Counted from the first letter of the stretch, positions 8,089 to 15,847 are shown. The stretch: DNA of 35,659 bases from Desulfofundulus thermobenzoicus (GCF_009428905.1 NZ_WHYR01000037.1:1-35659), one strand, 5' to 3'. The notes: generated by a model from the sequence alone, not told the origin. Numbers and translations: made by a program.

Positions 8089-8544
8089 ATGCAGGCCAAA
8101 TTTGAACCAAAAATCACAGCCTTTCTTTGTAACTGGTGCAGTTATGCCGGGGCCGACCTGGCCGGGTCCCTGCGGTTCCAGTATCCCCCCAATGTAAAAA
8201 TCATCAGGGTGCCCTGTTCGGGAAGGGTTAATCCCATGTTTATACTAAAAGCACTCTTTGCCGGTTCTGACGGCGTACTGGTGGGTGGGTGACATCCCGG
8301 AGACTGCCACTATGTTAGTGGCAATTATAACGCTGAACGGCGCGCCAAAGTCACCCAGCGGCTTTTAGATACACTGGGAATCGAGCCCCAGCGATTCCGG
8401 TTGACCTGGGTTTCTGCATCGGAAGGAGCCAAATTTGCCGAGACCATAACCGATTTCACCAATCAATTGAGGGAATTGGGTCCAAACCCCCTGGGGTGCA
8501 ACGAACCGACAACCAAAAAACATACGGTTCCCATGATCGGGTAG
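8089..8544 (+). CDS. flxD: FlxD/MvhD-type [2Fe-2S] subunit, predicted selenoprotein (Sec68 at TGA 8290-8292)
   Basis: MvhD/FlxD is a small [2Fe-2S] protein that passes electrons from a hydrogenase or NADH module to HdrA. The frame reads from ATG 8089 to TAG 8542-8544 (151 codons) if the TGA at codon 68 is decoded as selenocysteine. Before the TGA are the family motifs [12 protein letters not shown] and VPCSGR. The TGA lies exactly where the family has the first Cys of GCHxGDCHY: here GG-TGA-HPGDCHY. After it the frame continues with typical MvhD sequence ([23 protein letters not shown]). A hairpin with a UGU loop 20 nt downstream fits a bacterial SECIS. A stop-to-stop caller reports only the first 67 residues. 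It follows hdrB by 43 bp with AAAGGAG at about 8070. Sequencing error or pseudogenisation is unlikely given the second, independent case at 14730-15179. Confidence 0.88.
8305..8323 (+). promoter_or_regulatory. Bacterial SECIS-like hairpin for flxD
   Basis: TGCCACTA (8305-8312) pairs perfectly over 8 bp with TAGTGGCA (8316-8323), leaving the 3-nt loop TGT (8313-8315). The loop starts 20 nt after the TGA at 8290-8292 and has a G within its first two bases. Those spacing and loop features match the published general model for bacterial SECIS elements, which lie inside the coding region just after the Sec codon and are bound by SelB. Confidence 0.75.
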
Positions 8545-8562
8545 AGCGGGGTGTTGATAAAA

Positions 8563-9510
8563 GTGCAAGAATTAACTAAGGCCATCCAGGAAACAGCCAG
8601 TAGGCTTTTGCAAGATAAAGAAGTGGAGCTGGTGGTGGGTTTTGCTGCCGGGAGTCTTCCTTTGCGCAACACCCCATGCTTTGTCCGCCGGCCGGAGGAT
8701 GTACAAAGGCTGGTCTGGGGATACGGTTGCGAAAACAACCTGGCCAACTACCTGCGCTTAAGGCCGGAAAAGCTGGCCGTGGTGGCCAAGGGTTGCGACA
8801 GCCGCTCCATAGTGGAATTGATTAAAGAAAACCAGATTAACCGCGAAAAACTGGTGATTATTGGGGTACCCTGCCAGGGTATGATTGACCGGCAAAAAGT
8901 AGCCCGCCTGCTGGCCGGAAGGGAATTGCTGGAGGCAGAAGTCAAAGACGGTCAGGTGGAATTAAGGGGAAAGGGCTTCAGCGAAACCGTTCCCTGTGCA
9001 CAACTGCTTCACGAATCATGTAAAACCTGCCGGCACCCCAACCCGGTATTGTTTGATATAATGCTGGGTGAGCCGGTGGTGGCAGGGGAAGACGAGAACG
9101 CCGGCGATACGGCGGATTATGAAGCAAAGACACCGGAGGAAAAGCGGGCCTATCTCAACCAGGAATTATCCCGTTGCATTCGCTGTTATGCCTGCCGACA
9201 GGCCTGCCCCATGTGCTTCTGTGAAGAATGTTTTGCCGATTGCACCCTGCCCCGGTGGCTGAGCAAGTCGTCCCTGAATGCGCAGGACAACCTCTTCTTT
9301 CAGGCCGTACGGGCACTGCACCTGGCCGGACGCTGTGTGGACTGCGGCGCCTGTGACCGGGCCTGCCCCATGGGTATTGATTTGCGCCACTTAACCCACA
9401 AAATGGTGCAGGATGTAGAGGATATTTTCGGTTATACCGCCGGAATGAGCCTGGAGGAAAAGGCCCCGCTGGCTGCGCCAGTGGGCTCATCGACCCTCAA
9501 TCATTCTTAG
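8563..9510 (+). CDS. flxC: FlxC-like iron-sulfur subunit (FrhB/FdhB-like N-domain plus two [4Fe-4S] motifs)
   Basis: About 315 residues. The N-terminal two thirds resemble the FrhB/FdhB family (coenzyme F420 hydrogenase/dehydrogenase beta), with a conserved GCDSRS segment and GVPCQGMID. The C-terminal part carries CxxCxxCxxxCP motifs from about Cys205 and Cys258, plus extra cysteines (CFCEECFADC) between them. By position in hdrACB-flxDCBA it corresponds to FlxC, an electron-relay subunit between the NADH-oxidising FlxA and HdrA. The start is uncertain: GTG 8551, TTG 8554 and GTG 8563 share the frame. GTG 8563 is preferred because GGGGTG at 8548-8553 is then a properly spaced ribosome-binding site. 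The symbol is assigned by context and domain match. Confidence 0.75.
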   Translation: MQELTKAIQETASRLLQDKEVELVVGFAAGSLPLRNTPCFVRRPEDVQRLVWGYGCENNLANYLRLRPEKLAVVAKGCDSRSIVELIKENQINREKLVIIGVPCQGMIDRQKVARLLAGRELLEAEVKDGQVELRGKGFSETVPCAQLLHESCKTCRHPNPVLFDIMLGEPVVAGEDENAGDTADYEAKTPEEKRAYLNQELSRCIRCYACRQACPMCFCEECFADCTLPRWLSKSSLNAQDNLFFQAVRALHLAGRCVDCGACDRACPMGIDLRHLTHKMVQDVEDIFGYTAGMSLEEKAPLAAPVGSSTLNHS

Positions 9511-9522
9511 TCAGGGAGGGAA

Positions 9523-10554
9523 GTGAAAGCGGTGTTGGTTTTAAATAAAGACCAGGTAACCAGCTGGTTAAACAAACTAATGCAGGATTACCAGGTATTT
9601 GCCCCGGTCAAGGAAGCCGACTATTTCAGCTTCAAACAAATCGACTCCGGTGACCAGGCAACCCTGGAGTACCGTAACTCCAAGACCCCTCCAAAAGAGG
9701 TTCTTTTCCCGCGTTCGGAAAATCTGTTTTGCTATCATTGTGAAAAGAATGGCGTACAATTAACTGAACAAATCGATGAAAGCAAAAAAGTTATTGTGGG
9801 CTTAAGGCCCTGCGATGCCCAAAGCCTTCTCCTGCTGGACAAGGCCTTTAGCAACGATAAATACCAGGACCCTTACTACCTGACCAGGAGAAATAATACC
9901 CTGCTGGTAGGCCTGGGGTGCAACGAACCGGCAACCACCTGTTTTTGCACTTCCCTGGGCGGGGGTCCCTTTTCCACCGGCGGCCTGGATCTTTTACTGG
10001 TGGATACGGGTAACCAGTACGTGGTGGAGGTGCTGACTGAGCGGGGCCAGGAGCTGCTTTCCGGAATGGAGTTGCCCACCGCTACCCGGGAAGCACAGGA
10101 AGCAGCCCGAATGGTGAAAGAAGGGGCCACCCTCTCTACCCAGCTTGATCTGACAGGCTTAAAGTCCAGGCTGGATGTGAACTTCTATGACCCCATCTGG
10201 GACCAGATCCATGAGAAGTGTCTGGGGTGCGCTGCCTGCACTTACAGTTGCCCCACCTGTCACTGCTTTGACATCGTGGACGAAGTGGAGGGAAAGGACG
10301 GCTGCCGGGTACGCCATTGGGACGCCTGCATGTTTCCCCTCTTTACCCTGCACGGGTCCGGTCATAACCCGCGCCCCACGGGTAAGGAACGGTTCCGCCA
10401 ACGGGTCATGCATAAATTCAAATACTTCATGGATAATTTCAACGCCATCGCCTGCGTGGGCTGCGGTAGGTGCATTATAAACTGCCCTGTTAATCTGGAC
10501 ATTAGGGAAGTATTGACGGAAATCCAGGGTGCGGAAGCGAGGTCGGATAAATGA
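9523..10554 (+). CDS. flxB: FlxB-like [4Fe-4S] subunit (AsrA/HydB-related)
   Basis: A 343-residue protein of the AsrA/hydrogenase-beta iron-sulfur family. The N-terminal domain shows the family's LRPCDAQSLLLLDKAF segment and a central GLGCNEPATTCFC cysteine cluster. The C-terminal half has two ferredoxin-like motifs, from about Cys233 (CLGCAACTYSCPTC) and Cys311 (CVGCGRCIINCP). In anaerobic sulfite reductase and in Flx complexes this subunit connects the FAD/NAD(P)H subunit with downstream clusters. It starts at GTG 9523, very close behind GGGAGGG (9514-9520); GTG 9532 is an alternative. Its end overlaps the flxA start (ATGA), so the two are translationally coupled and probably form a stable pair. 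Confidence 0.82.
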   Translation: MKAVLVLNKDQVTSWLNKLMQDYQVFAPVKEADYFSFKQIDSGDQATLEYRNSKTPPKEVLFPRSENLFCYHCEKNGVQLTEQIDESKKVIVGLRPCDAQSLLLLDKAFSNDKYQDPYYLTRRNNTLLVGLGCNEPATTCFCTSLGGGPFSTGGLDLLLVDTGNQYVVEVLTERGQELLSGMELPTATREAQEAARMVKEGATLSTQLDLTGLKSRLDVNFYDPIWDQIHEKCLGCAACTYSCPTCHCFDIVDEVEGKDGCRVRHWDACMFPLFTLHGSGHNPRPTGKERFRQRVMHKFKYFMDNFNAIACVGCGRCIINCPVNLDIREVLTEIQGAEARSDK

Positions 10555-11393
10555 TGAAAAATCCTTATCTACCGCTGCCAATGAAGCTGGTAAAAAATTT
10601 CATCGAAACCGATGATCAGCTGATTCACACTTTTACCCTGGAATTCTTAAATGAAGCGGATGAGAAGTCGTTCCAATACACTCCCGGCCAGTTTGCCGAG
10701 GTAGCGGTGTTCGGTGTGGGAGAAGCCCCCTTCGGCATCGCTTCATCACCCACGGAGCCGGGACACCTGAAATTTTCGGTGGCTAAAGTGGGGGTGGTAA
10801 CCTCGGCCCTTCACCAGCTCGCCGAAGGTACTATCGTGGGCGTGCGGGGACCATTGGGCAACAGTTTCCCCCTGGATGACTTCAAGGGCAAAAACCTGGT
10901 GATTATCGGTGGTGGATTTGCCTTCACCACCCTGCGGGCACTGACCACCTATATCCTGCACCCGGACCACCGGGGGGATTACGGCAATCTGACGGTAATC
11001 TACGGCGCCCGTAACCCCGGCCTTTTGCTCTACAAAGATGAACTGTCCCAGTGGGAAAAGCGCCCGGACATTAATCTGGTTACCACCATAGACCAGCCGG
11101 TGGAGGGCTGGAACGGCCGGGTGGGCTTTGTACCGGCGGTAACCAAAGAGGTGGCTCCCAGCGCGGAAAATGCCTACGCGGTGATCTGCGGACCGCCGGT
11201 GATGATTAAATTTACCATGCCGGTGCTGGAAGAACTGGGCTTTTCGCCGGAACGGATTATCATGTCTTTGGAAAACCGCATGAAATGCGGCATCGGCATG
11301 TGCGGCCGCTGCAACGTGGGGAACAAATATGTCTGTAAAGACGGCCCTGTCTTCACCCGGGCGGAACTTAACCAGTTACCCAACGAATATTAA
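10551..11393 (+). CDS. flxA: FlxA-like NAD(P)H-binding flavoprotein (AsrB/PyrK-type)
   Basis: A ferredoxin-NADP reductase-fold protein of 280 residues, related to AsrB, HydG and the dihydroorotate dehydrogenase electron-transfer subunit. Residues near 60-70 (FGIASSP) form the flavin-binding site. GGGFAFTTLRA (about 120-130) is the NAD(P) pyrophosphate loop. A C-terminal CxxxxCxxCx7C motif (Cys246, Cys251, Cys254, Cys262) binds a [2Fe-2S] cluster. In the described FlxABCD-HdrABC complexes this is the NADH-oxidising subunit. The gene overlaps flxB by 4 bp. Two adjacent ATG codons (10551 and 10554) could start it. It ends the operon; a long hairpin follows at 11407-11452. NADH rather than NADPH use is inference from the family. 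Confidence 0.85.
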   Translation: MMKNPYLPLPMKLVKNFIETDDQLIHTFTLEFLNEADEKSFQYTPGQFAEVAVFGVGEAPFGIASSPTEPGHLKFSVAKVGVVTSALHQLAEGTIVGVRGPLGNSFPLDDFKGKNLVIIGGGFAFTTLRALTTYILHPDHRGDYGNLTVIYGARNPGLLLYKDELSQWEKRPDINLVTTIDQPVEGWNGRVGFVPAVTKEVAPSAENAYAVICGPPVMIKFTMPVLEELGFSPERIIMSLENRMKCGIGMCGRCNVGNKYVCKDGPVFTRAELNQLPNEY

Positions 11394-11406
11394 CCCTCAA
11401 GGACAG

Positions 11407-11452
11407 CCCCTGTTCACGCCGGTGATTACCATTCCGGCGTGAACAAAAGGGG
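11407..11452 (+). other. Strong hairpin after flxA
   Basis: TGTTCACGCCGG (11411-11422) pairs perfectly with CCGGCGTGAACA (11434-11445), and flanking CCCC (11407-11410) and GGGG (11449-11452) extend it past a 3-nt bulge. No U-tract follows. It separates the hdr-flx operon from the hdrA2-mvhD-metVF genes and may be a processing or 3'-protection element rather than an intrinsic terminator. Confidence 0.6.
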
Positions 11453-11516
11453 TTGTTGCGTACCGGGTTACCCGGGCCGGTAAAGGATGCCCCATGGGGG
11501 AAGGAAGTTTTATTCC

Positions 11517-11603
11517 ATGAATACCATCGCCGTTTCGGCACTGGAACCCGCCTTCCGGGACGAACTGGCAGAAAAGCCCCAAAAATATGATTTTGCCAGA
11601 TGA
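11517..11603 (+). pseudogene. Short HdrC-like N-terminal fragment, possible hdrC remnant
   Basis: In the 324-bp spacer between flxA and hdrA2, ATG 11517 opens a 28-codon frame ending at TGA 11601-11603. Its start, MNTIAVSALEPAFRDELAEK, resembles the N-terminus of bacterial HdrC/QmoC proteins just before their first cluster motif, but no CxxC follows. AAGGAAG lies about 8 nt upstream of the ATG. After the TGA the same frame runs open for 35 codons to 11711 without cysteines. The simplest reading is a remnant left by loss of hdrC and hdrB in front of hdrA2. A genuine small peptide is the alternative. The similarity is from memory of the family, not from a search. Confidence 0.35.
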
Positions 11604-11717
11604 CCGAGCCGGGTATTCTGGCATAAGCAAGGACCTGCCCGCCGGCAATTTTTCAGTGATACCGGGTGGCAGGATATGGAACTGTCACTTTTCTTGAAAG
11701 GACGGATGTGATGCCTG

Positions 11718-14714
11718 ATGAGCACTGAAAAAACTGGGGCGGTACTGGTGGTAGGAGCAGGCATTGCCGGCATCCAGGCTTCATTGGACCTGGCCGAATC
11801 CGGTTATTACGTTTACCTGGTGGAAGGTTCTCCAGCCATCGGCGGCACCATGCCCATGCTGGACAAAACCTTTCCCACCAACGACTGCTCCATGTGTATT
11901 CTATCCCCCAAACTGGTAGAATGTGGACGTCACTTAAATATTAAGACCTACACACTGGCCGATGTGGAGAATGTGGAAGGAGAGCCGGGCAATTTTACCG
12001 TAACCATACGGCAACGCCCCCGTTATGTAGACATAAACAAATGTAAGGGCTGCGGCGACTGCGCCGAGGCCTGCCCCATCGACGTTCCCTCGGAATTCAA
12101 TCAGGGGATTGGGGAACGCAAAGCCATTTTCAAGCCCTATGCCCAGGCTTTCCCCAATGCCTATGTCATTGACAAGGAAAACTGCATTGAGTGCGGCTCC
12201 TGTGAAGAAGCCTGCCAGGCCGGGGCCATCGACCACTCCATGGAAGAGGAAACCATAGAGCTGAAAGTGGGGGCCATTGTTCTGTGCCCGGGCTTTGAAA
12301 GATTTGACCCGTCGGAACTGGCCTATTACGGCTATGGCAGATTTCCCAACGTTTTAACCAGTCTGGAATTTGAGCGGATCTTAAGCGCCTCCGGTCCCTT
12401 CCAGGGCCACCTGGTGAGACCCTCCGACAACAGGGAACCCCGGCGCATCGCCTGGATCCAGTGCGTTGGTTCCAGAAACTGCCGTATTGAACACGGATAT
12501 TGCTCATCGGTATGCTGCATGTACGCCATCAAAGAAGCGGTCATTGCCAAAGAACACAGCAAGGAACCCCTGGAAACGACCATTTTCTACATGGACATGC
12601 GCACCTATGGCAAGGGGTTCGAAAAATATTACAACCGGGCCAAAGACGAACAGGGCGTCCGGTTCGTCCGCTCCAGGGTATATAATATCGAAGAAATTGA
12701 TGATGAGAATAAAAATTTACGCATCCGTTATGCCCGGGAAGATGGTTCCATCTGCGTGGAGGAGTTCGACCTGGTGGTGCTCTCCGTGGGCATGGAGCCC
12801 TCCGGGAGCGCCGTGGAACTGGCCGGAAAACTGGGCCTGGAATTGAATAAATACGGCTTCGCCGATTCGGCCGCTCTCACCGGAGTGGGTACCAGCAAAC
12901 CGGGTATTTTCGTGGCCGGCGCCTTTTCCGGTCCCAAGGATATCCCCGAAACGGTCATGCAGGCCAGTGCCGCCGCCGGCGCCTCGGCCGGTCTCCTGGC
13001 GGAAGCCCGGGGCACCATGGTGCAGGAGAAGGAGTTCCCGCCGGAAAAAGATGTCAGCGGGGAACCACCGCGTATTGGTGTCTTTGTCTGCCACTGCGGG
13101 GTAAACATAGGCAGTGTGGTGGATGTGCCGGCAGTGGTGGAAATGGCCAAAGGGCTGCCCAACGTGGTCTATGCCGGTGAATACCTGTATGTCTGCTCCC
13201 AGGACAGCCAGGCCACCATGCGCCAGATAATTGAAGAAAACAACCTGAACCGGGTTGTGGTGGCTTCCTGCAGCCCCCGTACCCACAAGCCCCTCTTCCA
13301 GGAAACCACACGGGAAGCGGGGTTAAACCGGGCGCTGTTTGAAATGGCCAATATCCGGGACCAGTGTTCCTGGGTGCACATGCATGAGCCGGAAAAGGCT
13401 ACGGAAAAGGCCAAAGACCTGGTGAAAATGGCCGTGGCCAAGGCTGCCCTGCTGGAGCCCATCCCACAGGTAACCGCCGGAGTTACCAAGTCAGGTCTGA
13501 TCATTGGCGGCGGCCCCTCGGGTATGACCAGCGCCCTTTCCCTGGCCGAACAGGGTTATAAAGTACACCTGGTGGAAAAGAGCGACCAGCTGGGCGGTAC
13601 GGCCAGGCGGATCAAGGAAGGCATGAAGGGGGAAGATGTTCCCGCCTTCCTGCAGGACCTGACAGCCCGGGTGGAAGCCCATCCCCAAATCCAGGTCTAC
13701 AGGGGAACCGAAGTAAAAGCTGTGGCCGGTTATGTGGGCAACTTTGTGACCACCCTCTCCGACGGCCGGGAAATACAGCACGGTGTGGCCATTATCGCCA
13801 CCGGCGCCGAAGAATACCGGCCCACAGAATATCTTTACGGAGAAAGCGACCGGGTATTCAGCCTTTTGGAACTGGAAGAAGCAATGGCCTCGGATGATCC
13901 CCGCGTGGCCGGGGCAAAGACCGTTGTGTTCATTCAGTGCGTGGGTTCCCGGGAACCGGAACGGCCCTATTGCAGCCGGATATGCTGCACCAAGTCGATT
14001 AAACTGGCTTTAAAATTCAAGGAAAGGAACCCGCAGGCCAATGTATTTGTGCTCTACCGGGATATCCGCACCTACGGTTTCCTGGAAGACTACTACCAGG
14101 AAGCCCGGCGTAAGGGGATCATTTTCATCCGTTATAATGTGGAGAACAAGCCGCTGGTGGAAAAAGAGGGCGATGCTCTCAAGGTCACCGTCACCGATCA
14201 CGTGCTGGGCGTACCGGTGATCATCGACGCCGACCTGATCGGCCTGGCGGCGGCCATCGTGGCCCCGGAAAGCAACCGCCAGTTAAGCCAGTTCTTCAAG
14301 GTGCCATTGAATGAGGACGGTTTCTTCCTGGAGGCGCACATGAAGTTACGGCCGGTGGACTTCGCTTCCGAGGGCATTTTCCTGGCCGGTGTAGCCCATG
14401 GGCCCAAAAATCTGGAAGAAAATATCGCCCAGGCCCGGGCGGCGGCAGGCCGGGCAGGCACCATCCTGGCCAAGGACAGCCTGGAATCCCACGGGGTGGT
14501 GGCCGTGGTGCAGCAGGACAAGTGTGCGGCCTGCCTGACCTGTGTGCGGCTTTGCGCTTATAACGCACCGCGCATCAGAAACTACGCCGCGGAAATTGAA
14601 CCCCTCCTCTGCCAGGGTTGCGGCACCTGTGCCGGTGAATGTCCCAACAAGGCCATCACCCTGCAGGGTTACAAGGACAAAATGCAAATGGCCAAGGCCG
14701 ATGCTTTATTCTAG
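11718..14714 (+). CDS. hdrA: Fused double HdrA flavoprotein (998 aa)
   Basis: Two HdrA units are fused in one chain. The first (about 1-440) begins directly with the FAD loop GAGIAG. It keeps the NDCSMC motif and two central ferredoxin motifs (about Cys108 and Cys155), and lacks the usual N-terminal domain. The second starts near residue 450 with RIGVFVCHCG, has its own FAD loop (GGGPSG), lacks the DCSxC motif and central ferredoxin, and ends with two ferredoxin motifs (about 935 and 964). The chain thus carries two FADs but only one complete set of the other modules. It is followed 15 bp later by a second MvhD, then metV and metF, without an hdrB or hdrC of its own. Related arrangements (MetVF with HdrCBA and MvhD) are known from Moorella-type acetogens, where they are proposed to link methylene-THF reduction to electron bifurcation. 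Confidence 0.9.
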   Translation: MSTEKTGAVLVVGAGIAGIQASLDLAESGYYVYLVEGSPAIGGTMPMLDKTFPTNDCSMCILSPKLVECGRHLNIKTYTLADVENVEGEPGNFTVTIRQRPRYVDINKCKGCGDCAEACPIDVPSEFNQGIGERKAIFKPYAQAFPNAYVIDKENCIECGSCEEACQAGAIDHSMEEETIELKVGAIVLCPGFERFDPSELAYYGYGRFPNVLTSLEFERILSASGPFQGHLVRPSDNREPRRIAWIQCVGSRNCRIEHGYCSSVCCMYAIKEAVIAKEHSKEPLETTIFYMDMRTYGKGFEKYYNRAKDEQGVRFVRSRVYNIEEIDDENKNLRIRYAREDGSICVEEFDLVVLSVGMEPSGSAVELAGKLGLELNKYGFADSAALTGVGTSKPGIFVAGAFSGPKDIPETVMQASAAAGASAGLLAEARGTMVQEKEFPPEKDVSGEPPRIGVFVCHCGVNIGSVVDVPAVVEMAKGLPNVVYAGEYLYVCSQDSQATMRQIIEENNLNRVVVASCSPRTHKPLFQETTREAGLNRALFEMANIRDQCSWVHMHEPEKATEKAKDLVKMAVAKAALLEPIPQVTAGVTKSGLIIGGGPSGMTSALSLAEQGYKVHLVEKSDQLGGTARRIKEGMKGEDVPAFLQDLTARVEAHPQIQVYRGTEVKAVAGYVGNFVTTLSDGREIQHGVAIIATGAEEYRPTEYLYGESDRVFSLLELEEAMASDDPRVAGAKTVVFIQCVGSREPERPYCSRICCTKSIKLALKFKERNPQANVFVLYRDIRTYGFLEDYYQEARRKGIIFIRYNVENKPLVEKEGDALKVTVTDHVLGVPVIIDADLIGLAAAIVAPESNRQLSQFFKVPLNEDGFFLEAHMKLRPVDFASEGIFLAGVAHGPKNLEENIAQARAAAGRAGTILAKDSLESHGVVAVVQQDKCAACLTCVRLCAYNAPRIRNYAAEIEPLLCQGCGTCAGECPNKAITLQGYKDKMQMAKADALF

Positions 14715-14729
14715 GGAGGTGTAGCTGAC

Positions 14730-15179
14730 GTGGGAGATTTTGAGCCAAAAATCATTGCCTTTTGCTGCCATTACTGAGCCTACTCGGCAGCGGACCTGGC
14801 AGGTTCGATGCGACTGCAGTATTCTCCCAACATTAGAATAGTGGAGATGCCCTGCTCGGGCACCATTGATCACCGGGTGCTCCTGCAGGCCTTTGAAGAC
14901 GGTGCCGACGGGGTATTTGTGGCCGGTTGCATGGAAGGGGACTGCCACTTCCAGAAGGGCAACTACCGGGCCAAAAAACGGGTCAAGGCAGTGAAAAAAC
15001 TGCTGGATGAAATTGGTCTGGGAGGGGAGCGGCTGGAAATGTATAACCTTTCGGCGGCCATGGGTGGTCGTTTCGCGGAAATTGCCAACGAAATGACCGA
15101 ACGCATCCGCCAGTTGGGGCCCAGCCCTCTCAGAAAAAATAATGGAGAGGCAATGGAGAAAGAAGGTGACTGCGCATGA
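14730..15179 (+). CDS. mvhD: Second MvhD/FlxD-type [2Fe-2S] subunit, predicted selenoprotein (Sec16 at TGA 14775-14777)
   Basis: From GTG 14730 to TGA 15177-15179 the frame has 149 sense codons if the TGA at codon 16 is read as selenocysteine. The N-terminus then reads GDFEPKIIAFCCHY-Sec-AYSAADLAGSM, matching the MvhD motif FCCNWCxYxGAD with Sec in place of the last Cys. The rest is typical: MPCSGTID, ADGVFVAGCMEGDCHF, KGNYRAKKRV. A stop-to-stop search starts only at ATG 14808 and so misses the first cluster-binding segment. GGGAGGTGT (14713-14721) is the ribosome-binding site, 15 bp after the fused HdrA. The end overlaps metV (ATGA). Role by family: electron transfer into HdrA; by context, between the fused HdrA and MetVF. 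A hairpin at 14791-14807 supports Sec decoding. Confidence 0.88.
14791..14807 (+). promoter_or_regulatory. Bacterial SECIS-like hairpin for the second mvhD
   Basis: CGGACCT (14791-14797) pairs with AGGTTCG (14801-14807) over 7 bp with one G-U, enclosing the 3-nt loop GGC (14798-14800). The loop begins 20 nt after the TGA at 14775-14777, and G is its first base. The geometry is nearly identical to that at 8305-8323, although the primary sequences differ. Confidence 0.72.
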
Positions 15180-15847
15180 TCATAGCCCAGCAAAAACCCA
15201 TTAAAGAGATTGCCGGAATGATTGCCGGCTGTAAAAAGGTGCTTCTGGCCGGTTGCGCCGGCTGCGTCACCGTATGTCTGTCCGGCGGGGAAAAGGAAAC
15301 GGAAATCCTGGCCTCCAGCCTGCGTATCATGCGCCGGCTGGAGGGCAACCCCCTGGAAACGGTTACGGCCGTACCCACCCGCCAGTGTGACCCTGAATAT
15401 ATTGCCACCCTGGATAACCTGGTGGCCGACGTGGATGCGGTTGTCTCCCTGGCCTGCGGTGTGGGAGTGCAGTATATTGCCGAACGTTATCCGGATAAAT
15501 GGGTGGTGCCGGCACTGAACACCAGCTTCATCGGTGGTTCCGTCCAGCACGGCGTCTGGGAAGAGCGCTGCGGCCTGTGCGGAGATTGCGTCCTGCACCG
15601 TACCGGTGGCATCTGTCCCATCATCCGGTGCTCCAAGAGCATCTTAAACGGCCCCTGCGGCGGTTCCCAGTACGGCAAATGCGAAGTCAGTAAAGACGTG
15701 GACTGCGCCTGGCAGTTAATCTATGACCGCATGAAGGCCCTGGGCAAACTGGATAAGTTAATGGAAATACAGCCGCCAAAGGACTGGTCCAGGGCCCGGC
15801 ATGGCGGGCCCCGCAAGGCCATCAGGGAGGATGTGATCATAGAGTGA
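15176..15847 (+). CDS. metV: MetV, methylene-tetrahydrofolate reductase zinc/iron-sulfur partner subunit
   Basis: MetV pairs with MetF in acetogen-type methylene-tetrahydrofolate reductase. The 223-residue protein has an N-terminal domain with AGCAGCVTVC, and a cysteine-rich C-terminal domain (MTHFR_C) including ERCGLCGDCVLH, CPIIRCSK and NGPCGG. These resemble the metal-binding segments of the family. ATG 15176 overlaps the end of mvhD, and the metV end overlaps metF by 4 bp, so mvhD-metV-metF are translationally coupled. This supports one complex of HdrA2, MvhD, MetV and MetF that reduces methylene-THF to methyl-THF, the substrate of AcsE. Confidence 0.9.
   Translation: MIIAQQKPIKEIAGMIAGCKKVLLAGCAGCVTVCLSGGEKETEILASSLRIMRRLEGNPLETVTAVPTRQCDPEYIATLDNLVADVDAVVSLACGVGVQYIAERYPDKWVVPALNTSFIGGSVQHGVWEERCGLCGDCVLHRTGGICPIIRCSKSILNGPCGGSQYGKCEVSKDVDCAWQLIYDRMKALGKLDKLMEIQPPKDWSRARHGGPRKAIREDVIIE

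Noticed and set aside
11601..11711. A third possible Sec codon: TGA 11601-11603 inside the HdrC-like fragment, with 35 open codons after it
   Set aside because: The sequence after the TGA has no recognisable HdrC features or cysteines, and no stem with a G-containing loop lies at SECIS distance. A remnant is more likely.
14808..15179. Short version of the second MvhD starting at ATG 14808
   Set aside because: It lacks the first cluster-binding motif, the ATG directly follows the SECIS-like stem without a good ribosome-binding site, and the full-length Sec-containing frame explains the upstream conserved sequence.
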